From: Venturia oleaginea
Taxonomy: Eukaryota > Ascomycota > Dothideomycetes > Venturiales > Venturiaceae
Length of the DNA stretch: 64,000 bases
Assembly: GCA_013176395.1 (NCBI GenBank)
Contig: JABMLP010000010.1
Coordinates: 806,001-870,000, forward strand
Reading direction: 5' to 3'
The notes under the pieces were generated by a model that worked only from the letters and a program-made list of their open reading frames with translations, did no database searches and was not told the origin of the DNA. The position numbers were made by a program, and so were the translations under genes. This document shows positions 11,735-21,676 of the stretch, piece after piece. Within the stretch, counting starts at the first letter, position 1, and each line of letters begins with the position of its first letter.

Positions 11735-13780
11735 TTGGAATCTCGTAAATCTTTTCAATGGTCGAGATCTCGAAGCTGTAGCTTGAAAGAAGCTTCAAAT
11801 GGCGAGGTGTAGAGCAAAGTCGGGCTTGGGGAAGGCGAGGCGAGACAGTTCAGCGGTGCAATTCGTTCAGTAGCTGTGAGAAACGGTTTATTCAGTCGTG
11901 TGGGAGGAATGTGTCTTGATCTCCTGGGTGTGGAGGGGTGATTCTGCCTTGATCACTTGTATGGTCACGCCGACAATAAAGCAGGTTAGGCAGCCCTGGA
12001 TCTAAATCCAAAAGGTATGACGAACACACCATGAATGCATAATGTGGTAAAGCACCAATCAGCAGATTAGAGCTTGACCAACCCCTTACTATTTTAGGAA
12101 TGGGAACTATTCTCAGGGATACCGCCCTATTCTATGGAGCATTGCAGGCCACGTCTAGGATTTTCGGCAATCTCAGACCTCCGTCGTGCATTTCGATCCA
12201 AACAAAAGCACACATGTGCCCCGATTCCGAGATCTTGCGATCAAGGGGATCCCATCAAAGGCCGGCATGATCCGTCGTCCTTGAAAAGTATCATTTATCG
12301 TTTTTCTGAAGGGTACCGTGTATCCGGGAATTTTGGGTGTTTCTAATCTTAAAGTATCTCACTCGAATAAAGCAATACGTGATAATTGATGTCAATAATG
12401 TTCGAAGTTTGGACGGTTTGTTCATATCTACCATAGAGAACGAGCTCACGTTTGCAAATAGCTGGGTAGATCATGTTCACGTCGGAGAGAATCAAATCAC
12501 CATTTCCTGAGGCGTACGGTAAATCATACTGTTGAGACTTGCGATCCGATCTTGCTGGAGTAAACCATGGTTTGATAATGATATCCCTAATTTTCGGAAT
12601 TGAAACAATTTGATGGTATCTTCTAGTATAGCAAATACAACCAATCAAACCGACTCGATTACTTTGTGTCCATTCACACAAGTTCAGCTGAGATCTCAAT
12701 CGTAAATGTTCAAATTTGGGAGGGCTGACGATTACAAGTAATCTGCTATTACATCATGTTATCAACCTTTGCTCAATGCCTATCACGAGTATCAGTTCGA
12801 TTCCTTGCTAGAAAGTGTGCCGACCTCATTCTCTGTTTCTAGGAGGTACTATTGAACGCCGAGCAAAAAACTGGAAGGCAATTACGCAGTTGACATTTCC
12901 GATGGTCCTCGACAGAAGATAGGATTGTACCCACTCCAATCAAAGAACATGAATCAGAGAAGAGAGAAGACGTGATGAAACTGTCAATTGACCCTAGTAA
13001 TCCTTTCGAGACAGACGACCAACATATCTTATCAATTACTTCGACCGGCCTGCCTCTTCGTTGTGTGTTCGTAAGATACAATCGAGGCCCATGCACAGTG
13101 GATTTTCCGACAGAACAAGGCAAGCAGGCGCAAAAGCGACAAAATCCCGCGCAAGATTCGTGCTCCGTACTTCAGATATCAATCACCTCTCGTAACCTTC
13201 GGCAGACGCTTAGCTTTGAGCAGTTGAGCCCTCCACGTGGACCACTTTCCTCTTAACTGCAGTCTCTTTCTCTTCCTCGTCCTTGATCTTCTTGCTCGCT
13301 GTCTGAAAATACTCAAGCCTTGAATCAAGATTGCCAAAGTGCTGGTGATTCCACTACCAAAATGGGCAGGAAGTCCAGGCGGCAGCGACTTCATGCTAGT
13401 GCTTGAGCGGAGATCTGTTTTGGTCTCAAGATGCTGTATACCACTGCCTCGGCGTACGACTTCCTCGCAGCCGAGAAAGCGGCAATGCAATCGTTTTCTT
13501 TGGTTGGATCCTATGGAAGGACGTTGTGGTTGCTGCTGCGGAAGGAAGCCGCGCTGAGTTTTGAGTATGAGATGAGAGCTTCCGTAATCGGTGCGTTCGA
13601 TGCCGAAGCGTCAAGAGCTCCCCGCCGTTGCGAACACATGTGGGGAAGTCAGATCTCCATCATCAAGAGTATCCATGGGGCTTGCACGCATATCATACAC
13701 AGCTGCGAGCACCTGTCTTGACGTTTGGCAGCCTCCTTGACAAAGCATTAAAGAAATCGGTTTGCGGACGCCCCGTAACA
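11735..13780. other. Gene-poor 2-kb stretch
   Basis: Somewhat AT-rich, with two unrecognised minus-strand open frames (12349-12699 and 13179-13490). Neither has a family resemblance, and the second is mostly arginine/lysine-rich at its end. It may hold old decayed sequence. The promoter of the ThDP enzyme is at the right edge. Confidence 0.4.
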
Positions 13781-16700
13781 ATGTCAGAGTGAGCAAGAGC
13801 AGAACAATTCAAAAAGCATACAGCTTACCATTGCAGACTCTACACGGCATCGTTTGCCTTTTTCGAATCCCTCTGGGAAGCCGGCATTACCCATTGCTTT
13901 GGTGAGCAACTGGCAGGAGCAAAAGCATCAGGCCGAGAAGACCAGACGCTCACTTCGCTATAGTTAACCTGGGCTCCGACCACCCAAGCATCATTGAGGC
14001 TATCGTCAAAGGTCAAAATGAGAAGAAAGGGCAGTTTCCGAGGATCATTACTTGTCCAAATGAGGTATCGAGTTCCGCGAATCAAATTAGGAAATCAGGA
14101 CTGACAATGGTCGCAGATGGTAGCAATGTCCATGGCCGATGGATATGTTCGGTACACGAACCAACCTCAATGCGTTATAATCCACGTCGATGTCGGCACC
14201 CAGGGGCTCGGAGCAGCCGTACACAATGCGTCATGCGGTCGAGCTCCAGTGCTCGTCTTCGCCGGTCTATCACCCTACACCATTGAAGGAGAGTATCGTG
14301 GCAGTCGTACCGAGTACATCCATTGGATACAGGATATACCCGACCAGAAACAGATTGTGGCACAATACTGCAGATATACTGGCGAGATCAAGAGAGGAAA
14401 GAACGTCAAGGTACGTGGCATATTTCTCTCTGTTACTCGTCGCGCGTTTCCTTTTGTGCCTGTCATTCGTCTGTGGTTGCTTGTCAAAAGGATGAGTGAT
14501 GAAAGACAAAACAACAATATGCAGCAAAGAGTTGGAACAGTTTTGTCTTTGTGGCAGTGAATCACCCGCACTATTTTCCCCTGCCACGGATAATCGGACC
14601 TCGAGAAGAGCAGTTGCCAAATGAGTTTCCGGTCGTGCTTGGCTGGGAATTGGCTTCGGACCATGGACTTATATAACTCCTTTGGAGCTCTGACAAGTGT
14701 CGCGGAGATGCTCAAGGATATTATCCTGTTGCTTGTACCGGACCATACCAGGCCCAGGATTGATGAATTTCTAGCGATCTTGAAAGAGCACGCCTTCTCC
14801 ATAACTCCTTTTTTCACAACTCGCCCAGAATTCCATGCTACAACAGACTGTCACTGTCGCTGGACAAGGTCGGATGGCGAGGACACCAGGCCCATTCATA
14901 TAGGGTGTCGAAGGACGAATTTGTTGTTGGTTTAGTCTCCTGGTAGGCAGAGACTCTTTGTATCTCGGCTCATTAGATGAGCTATTGGTAGGGTTGGCTG
15001 ATCATTTCAAGATAAAAGGCCTCCGATCAGAATTCATGTGGAGAGAAGAATATCTTCTGTGCTTGACCAAATTATGAGAGGCTGATTAGTATCCGAATAA
15101 CTTCATCGGAGCTTGTTCCGGAGGAGTCGCCAATGCTCGATAGGGTGGTCATTATTATTGCAGGTTACTAAACTTTAGTTATGGAAGATTGCCTTTTCCC
15201 CTCCGGCCAGAGTATGAACTATCCGCCGAACGCAGTATGAGGGCCAATCCTACAGGATGGATGAAAGCTGAAAATATTTATTGTTTGTTATTGGTTTAAG
15301 GTCGGAAGAATGCCTCTTATTTAAAGCCCAGCGTGCGAGAGTCCCAGTCCAGCGTGCGGATACCCAGCCCAGTCTGTGAGTATCTATTCATCATGAGAGA
15401 CATCTGGCATCTCACGACATGGCGCCGGTAACATGGCCAACTCTTCCCGGTCCATCACACGATCCATTGATATTGACTAGACACATTAACCCGGACCTTT
15501 CCTGGGAGGCCCTTCGCGGGCGCGATTATCTCCTGCTTTCCATTCTCTGTCGTTGAATATTGGTCTTCTCTTGTTGGAAAGGTAGCTTTTTCTTGGTGGA
15601 GAATCGTAGACTAATTAATCTGATAGCAATTGGTCAACCGAGCTCTGTCCTTCGCCATGAGCGACCCCAAGGGCCCTGTGTATCTGTATGGTGCACGAGA
15701 GGCTATGGAAGAAGATATTGACCCATATAAACTTGATCAACGATATTGGAGCCCAGTCGAACCCACAGCCCTTCCACAGAGTGGCATACAGAAGATTGCT
15801 GAGGCTCTGGTTAGTGCAAAGGAGCCACTCATAGTCACTGGTTATTCAGGCCGCAACCACGCCACGCCTGGAGAGTTGGTAAAGCTTGCAGACACGGTCA
15901 AGGGGCTGAGAGTCTTGGATACAGGTGGAAGCGATATGTGCTTTCCAGCAGATCATCCGTGAGTACATTATGTGTTTGATTTACAGGACTGTGTATACTA
16001 AGTGTCTTTAGAGCATGGCTGAGTCTTCGTTACGGCGTGGAGGAAGCTATCAAATCGGCAGATGTCATTCTGGTGCTCGATTGCGACGTCCCGTGGATCA
16101 ATACCCAGTGCAAGCCAAAAGAGGACGCCAAAATATATCACGTCGATGTTGATCCGCTGAAACAGCAAATGCCGGTTTTTTATCTCAACGCTCTCGCTCG
16201 ATACAAAGCAGACAGCTATCTGGCGGTTACGGAACTTACTGCCTATATCAATTCTACAGAGCAGCTCAAGACAAAAGTGGCGAGTAGCGAGTTTGCAGAG
16301 CGATGGACAAAACTACAAGACTCTTACAAGCAAAAATTGCAGGCAATCTCGGACTTGGCGAAACCTGCCGACGATGGCACCTATGCCACCTCCTACCTCA
16401 TTAGTCGTGTTCGCCATTTCTGTCCAGATGATACCATATGGGCAGTCGAGGCTGTTACTCAAACCCCGTTTGTGGCGGATCAGTTGCAAGCAAAGTATCC
16501 TGGATCATGGCTGAATTGTGGAGGCGGTGGGCTTGGTTGGAGCGGTGGAGGTAAGTCAAGCTCCAAGCAGGACAACTTGAACCTAAACTGACCTTGTAAA
16601 GCTGCTCTCGGCATCAAACTCGCTACTGACAAATCGAGTGGGAAGAAGTTTGTTTGCCAGATCGTTGGAGATGGGACATTCCTCTTCAGTGTCCCAGGCA

Positions 16701-17128
16701 GTGTCTATTGGATAGCAAGACGATACAACATCCCAATCTTGACGATTGTTTTAAATAATAAAGGTATGCAGCTCCCAAATATGGCTTACTAAGATCGCTG
16801 ACAAGACTCAGGATGGAACGCTCCCCGGAAATCCATGTTGCTCGTCCATCCAAATGGCGAAGGCTCCAAGGTGTCAAACGAGGAGCTCAACATCTCGTTC
16901 GCACCAACCCCGGATTATGCAGGCATCGCAAAAGCAGCCGCTGGAGGTGACTTGTATGCTGCCAGCGCAGACACAGCAGAAGAGTTAGATAAGGTTCTTG
17001 CAGAAGCTGTGGAAAAGGTTCTTGGTGGAATGCCAGCTGTCATCGATGCTCATTTGGAAGGTCCACAGGGTAAATACGATGGCAAGATTCAGCAGACCTC
17101 GATGCATCCTAATCAGCAGGCGGTGTAG
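13781..17128 (+). CDS. Thiamine-diphosphate enzyme (acetolactate synthase/benzoylformate decarboxylase-like)
   Basis: Eight exons: 13781-13788, 13837-13901, 13964-14064, 14117-14410, 15627-15958, 16012-16550, 16602-16763 and 16812-17128. They sum to 605 residues in one frame. The N-terminal pyrimidine-binding domain carries the catalytic glutamate in ITCPNEMVAMSMADGY. The middle domain is Rossmann-like. The C-terminal domain has the ThDP/magnesium motif running from VGDGTFLFS to LNNKGW. It should decarboxylate or ligate a 2-keto or 2-hydroxyacyl substrate; which one cannot be read from sequence. Two oddities: exon 1 has only eight coding bases (MSE is completed across the junction), and intron 4 is 1,216 bp against about 45-65 bp for the others. 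No mitochondrial presequence is obvious, which argues against the biosynthetic acetolactate synthase Ilv2. Confidence 0.85.
14411..15626 (+). other. Unusually long intron (1,216 bp), probable insertion
   Basis: It has a GTACGT donor right after codon GTC AAG and a TAG acceptor before CAA TTG, phase 0 on both sides. The flanking protein halves (KRGKNVK and QLVNRAL) are contiguous in family members as I remember them, so the whole stretch is non-coding for this enzyme. The interior contains partly open but stop-interrupted sequence and, around 15180-15390, promoter-like sequence with a TATTTAAA box. No terminal inverted repeat or clear transposase was found. Confidence 0.75.
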
Positions 17129-18053
17129 AAACTGGGGTCATGATGTATGGGCTGGAATAATGCATATTTTGTAAGTCAGACATGATATTTTGTGTAATCA
17201 ACAGCACTCATGTATCAATCTCAGCTTGAGTGCATTCGGCAACCAGTTCTCCGTTTCTATATATGAGAAGACGAGTGCATTTCATTGAACTGTGAGCACA
17301 TGCTGCAAAGTTGCGTATCGAGGATCGTCATTCTAGGATCCAACTTCTACGGTAATAAACAACACATGTACATCAAGACAGTATAGTTCACAGATCACTC
17401 CCTCCTATTTCTGTATCCAATTCCCTTTGAAAGGGCGGTCAGCTCAAGTAATAATCCAACATACCCCTGTTTTCGCTCATCTTCTTTTCGTCTTGCACCC
17501 TGAGTTCCATTGAGATAGTTCAGAAACCCTTTTCCATCGTGTTAGCCTTTTCATTTTCTGCCTGTGCAATGGATCTGCCATAATTCCGACCACGTGTCTG
17601 TTTTTACAGCATAATTTGTGAGGGCCGGTGGGAGGGCTTGGGCAGTGGTTGATATTGTCAGCGAAGCAAGGCATGGATAAGTGGGCAGGGGAGTTGCCTT
17701 GTTAAAATAGTGTTTTCAGGTTAATTTGGTCTAGGTAGGTGTTTAGGTACGAAGGCGGAGGTGAAGAAGTGTGTCGTTGATCGTTTAAGGAAGAGATGGT
17801 CGGTGTCAAGCCCGACTGGATGCCTTTGTGGAAGCGGTATACACCTCTGGTTTATGCCCACCTCCACGGCTTAAAAAGACCCTGAGGTCTTTACATATCA
17901 ATATAAATGAAGTAGGGTGACCGGAATTGTAGGTCCTGCAATGCGTAAAAGTGGAACTCATTTCAAGAACCAAGTTCTTTCAATCCCATCACCTATAACC
18001 TCACAGTAATAACACATCGCAAAAATCGGGAACAATGACCAAATCTCTCTCGT
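17129..18053. other. Intergenic, convergent
   Basis: Between the stop codons of the ThDP enzyme and the lysine-rich protein gene. No coding signal was recognised. Confidence 0.5.
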
Positions 18054-18750
18054 CTACTTCTTCCACTTCTTTAAACTCTTCGGCTTGGTCTCTTCCGTCT
18101 CATCATAATCCACAGCTTCGCGCTTTGCCACCCGTGAACTTGCGCGCGTCCCCTTGACTGGCTCCTTCTTCTCTTTCTTCGGGGCTGCTTTTTTCGTCGT
18201 CTGTGTTGATGGTTAAGCACGTACAACTCTGGGTTGGAATTGATTGAAAACCTACTCTAGCTTTCTTCTGATCATTTTCCTTCTCACCTTGCTCCTCATC
18301 CTTTTCTTCGGCTCCTTCCTCAGCTTCTGATTCCCCATCCGCCTTATCGTCTTTCTCTTCTTCTATCTCTTTTTCCGTTTTGGAATCCATCTTTCCACCT
18401 CTAGCAGCCGGCTTCTTCTCTTCTTTCTTCGCACTCCCTTCCTTCACCTCATCACTTTTCTTTTTGTCGCTCTTTGGAGTTGGTGCTCCCTTCTTGGGCT
18501 CGTTCTTCGATCCAGCTTCGTTCTCGTAAGAGCCGCCTTTGGCTTCATACTCTTTGGAGAGTTTTGCGGCCTGACGGGACGGATGTCAATAACTGAATTG
18601 TTCGAAGATCTTTCTGGGAAAGTGGGAACTTACCTTCCAAGCAGACCATTGCCCCTTCCCACCTCCATCCCTGTTGGTATCCTGTTTGACATCCTCCTTT
18701 ACTTTCTCGCGGAGTTTCGGGTCAGTTGGTTTGCCTTTTGATGATGGCAT
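18054..18750 (-). CDS. Highly charged lysine/glutamate-rich protein, probably nuclear
   Basis: Exons 18750-18634, 18570-18256 and 18200-18054 give 192 residues; all junctions are GT-AG. The conserved N-terminus (MPSSKGKPTDPKLREKV, then GGGKGQWSAWKAAKLSKEYE and AGSKNEPKKG) is followed by a long alternating acidic and basic stretch. The protein ends in a short conserved-looking tail, KPKSLKKWKK. The N-terminal block recurs in many filamentous fungi in proteins of unknown function. The composition, like HMGN or histone-chaperone tails, suggests nuclear location and nucleic-acid or histone contact; this is inference. No folded domain is recognised. Confidence 0.75.
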
Positions 18751-19297
18751 TTTGGGCCGCGATCCAAGCGAGTATCGCGGAATGATGGAGGGATTGAAGC
18801 TTTGGTTTCGAGCGGATCTAGGAAATGCACAGCTTCGAAAATTTCAAGAGGAAGAGGGGGAAATGATCAGGCGTTGGGCACGATTGTCGCGACGAGACGA
18901 GACGCGATTTAAGGCTGTCGCGACGAGAGACTAGATAGGGGTCTATCATGACATCATCAATTGCTTTGGGAAATTGTTTGGTCGAAATGAATCGTGTGTT
19001 TACCCTGTGATCCTTTCAGTTTGGTAACTCTATGTGGCATTGGATCCGGTCTTTTGGAAGTTCTTTGGTTGTTGTCTTGTAACATTTTTACCATTTGTGA
19101 GGTTGCCGCTCCGCGTGGAACATCGCAGGAACATGCGATCAAACCTCAAAACAAAATATTGTATAATAAAAAAGAAATTTGACTTAGCGATATTTGCATA
19201 GGTATAATGGGTATAATAAGAAATTCGAAACCTTGGTCCCCAGATCACTTTAACTGTCGTTCCCAGCACCATCCACTTATCCCACTACAAACACGAC
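18751..19297. other. Intergenic
   Basis: Promoter of the charged protein gene and 3' flank of the serine-rich gene. No gene seen. Confidence 0.5.
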
Positions 19298-19813
19298 CTA
19301 CAACATCTCCCCAAAGACGACACCACCGATTGCAAAAACTGCACTTAGGTATCCCATATTTCCATTCTTATCCGCACCAGAACTGATGTAGCTCACCGAG
19401 CTAGTTGGCATCGTAGTCCTGAATGTGGAACCCGTAGTTCTCGTCGCTGTACTCGTTGCCATGGTCGAATTCGAACTTCCACCAATGCCATCATTCACAT
19501 CGTCTTGGTTATCTCCTGCATCACCACTATCGTTTGGTGGCTTAGTCGTTGAACCAGTTCCAATTCTGCCTGAGGATCCTGTTCCGGAGCTACCAGAACG
19601 AGATCCTGATGAGGACGAGGAGCTGCTAGAGCTTGAGCCTGAGGAGGAGCGACCACCGGATGAGCCTGATGAAGGCGCAGATGAAGAACTGCCTCCGCCA
19701 CCTGCACGTGGTTCGAGGACGGAGAGGGAATTCGTGTTGGGGTTTAGTTGTGGTAAAGCATTGAGTGTGGCCAACAAGACAGAGAAAGCGTAGACGGTTG
19801 ATGATATCTTCAT
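19298..19813 (-). CDS. Secreted serine/glycine-rich protein, possible GPI anchor
   Basis: Single exon of 171 residues, starting at the ATG that begins the signal peptide MKISSTVYAFSVLLATLNAL. An upstream in-frame start at 19846 would put residues before the signal and is less likely. The body is a long Ser/Gly tract, then a Ser/Thr-rich region likely to be O-mannosylated, with one N-glycosylation sequon (NST). The C-terminus, after small residues (SSGADKNG), is hydrophobic (YLSAVFAIGGVVFGEML), the pattern of a GPI-attachment signal, though the final residues EML are less hydrophobic than usual. Likely a cell-wall or plasma-membrane surface protein; no enzymatic domain. Confidence 0.7.
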   Translation of the reverse strand: MKISSTVYAFSVLLATLNALPQLNPNTNSLSVLEPRAGGGGSSSSAPSSGSSGGRSSSGSSSSSSSSSSGSRSGSSGTGSSGRIGTGSTTKPPNDSGDAGDNQDDVNDGIGGSSNSTMATSTATRTTGSTFRTTMPTSSVSYISSGADKNGNMGYLSAVFAIGGVVFGEML

Positions 19814-21676
19814 AATTAGAACTCTGTTCAGAAGCAAAGTAATCAAGATGAAATCTTAATCCGAGTTTGTCTTGAAACGTGTAGATTTGACTTGGTTGAC
19901 GATATCGAGGTATCTGCGCAGATACGACAAGAGTCGCTTTACGATACTTGGAATATCGCATAATTATACCAATCCATTGTAGCAGATGTGCTGCGCTCAG
20001 ACTGTACCTCTCCACGATCTCAGTCTCACCAGACTGACAAGAGGAGGCTCATAGGAGTCGCCGGTGGCTGATTTGGTACCTGCGGCATCAATGGATGAGC
20101 TGATCTGATGGTGCTCGTGTCTTTCCGTCAGCAGCGCAGCAGAGTTTCTACTCCGTAGTGCTGATGATGGACAATCTGAAGAGCAGAATTGGTCCGGTGT
20201 TTTATGGCTGACGAGACAATTTTAGAATTATAGAAGCCGCTTGGCCTAATTGAGAGTAGCTCTTTCTGCCTTGCCATGAAAGCCTGTAACCTTTGATATC
20301 ACTAATCGTTGTTTTCGTACGGAGGCACAGCGGCTTCTTCAATTCAATGCTCCTTAGTCTCTAGGAGTCACGATATCAGCTGTACACTTGGCTTCTGCCA
20401 GAAGATCGATACCATTAGATTCCAGCGGCTTCAACCAATTATTTCACCAAAAATTTATCGACATTGATCTCTGGTCGGAAGAGCTGAATTGCATTTCAGG
20501 TATTGTTCAAGGGCAGAGGCTTGGCAACCCTGTTGTAGAAGGCCTAAACAGATATCCACCATAGATCAACAAAGCCTTCATGTTCGCTAACGATGTCAAG
20601 CTCTTTGAGGAAACCTATCGTGAAGTATTGTCGTTGAACATAGTCGTCCGGGTTGAAGACATTCTGCAGCAATCAGTATTGCCATTTCTATTCTTACTAT
20701 CGGCTTCCACTATGGTGAATCGTCCCCAAAATTGACAATGACGGCGAGAATGTTTGTGCAATATGTTTCTTGTTCAATTTCCACTTCAAAAACCGAACTG
20801 CTTTTGTACTAGGGACGAAGGAAACATGGCTTCCGTTTCCAGGGTGTGTTTTGAGTGATGCGTGAGATATTGTTAATAAGACCTGCAGCTGCGGTTAGTT
20901 CAGGACAAGAGAGGAAGGGAAACTCGATCTTTTCGCGAGTTGTTAGTGGAAAGTCGAAGAAAAGGCATAGGGTTAGGATTTCTATTCCTCTTCCACTGCT
21001 AAGTCTCAACAAAGCAAGCAAATCCACAACATCTTTCTGTTGCACATCTCGCTGGTCTCCTCGTCCAACCCTTTTTGGGAAGGGATTTCCGTCAAATGCT
21101 TCAGAATTGATATCAGCTGATGGTAGCCAGTAAATGGGGCCTGGTTTGTTCTGCGCAGGCGCGCAGCCGTTTCACACGCGTATCGAAATCAATGTCGGCG
21201 CCATCGCATCCACAGACGGCTGAGACGACGAGCACCAGAGACACACAGGGACTCGGAGCGATAAAGCCAACACGTTCTCTCGAAGAATGCTCTAGGGCAT
21301 CATTTCCATCATTTCCAATCCGCATCTCTTCCCAGTTCGTAAGCTTTCTTGCTCTCTGCAATCTATTTTAATCTCAGTCCCCCGCGCCACATCAGCAATT
21401 CCGGGGTCGCGATTACTTCGCCGCCACAAAGGCCGGACGATTCATCGGAGTATCAGCAGGCCTTCTAAATCGTATCCTAAACTAAAACTGCCCACCTTCC
21501 TAACGCGATCCCTATACCTTTTGAACAACTAGCATAAGAACATCGCCATCCCGTACTCCTACGTACAAACAGTCAATATCAACATCCATTGTGGCTTCCA
21601 TCGCCTTACCGATCCTCATCCTGGCCACTCCCCGCTGGTCTTGAACAGGCCGATTCGATATACTCCGGCGCCCGTC
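19814..21676. other. Intergenic, 1.9 kb, with decayed sequence
   Basis: Contains a possible terpene-synthase relic (listed separately) and other short minus-strand frames broken by stops. The right end is the promoter and leader of the copper ATPase gene. Confidence 0.45.
20809..21045 (-). pseudogene. Possible terpene-synthase relic
   Basis: A 78-codon minus-strand open stretch resembles the late helical part of fungal class I terpene cyclases. It shows an LLRLSSG block, a hydrophobic LTLCLFFDFPLT block and then ELTAAAGLINNIS, positioned where active enzymes have the NDxxSxxKE metal-binding triad. Here the aspartate is replaced by asparagine, and the frame soon runs into unrelated sequence and stops. 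Neither the N-terminal DDxxD region nor a full gene is present. The assignment rests on pattern recognition of a short fragment and could be wrong. Confidence 0.3.

Noticed and set aside
14175..14817. Minus-strand frames over exon 4 and intron 4 of the ThDP enzyme
   Set aside because: They overlap the conserved plus-strand exon and show no recognised protein family.
19425..19793. Plus-strand frame of 122 codons opposite the serine-rich gene
   Set aside because: Acidic, proline-rich shadow of the Ser/Gly repeat codons; the minus-strand product has a signal peptide and is preferred.
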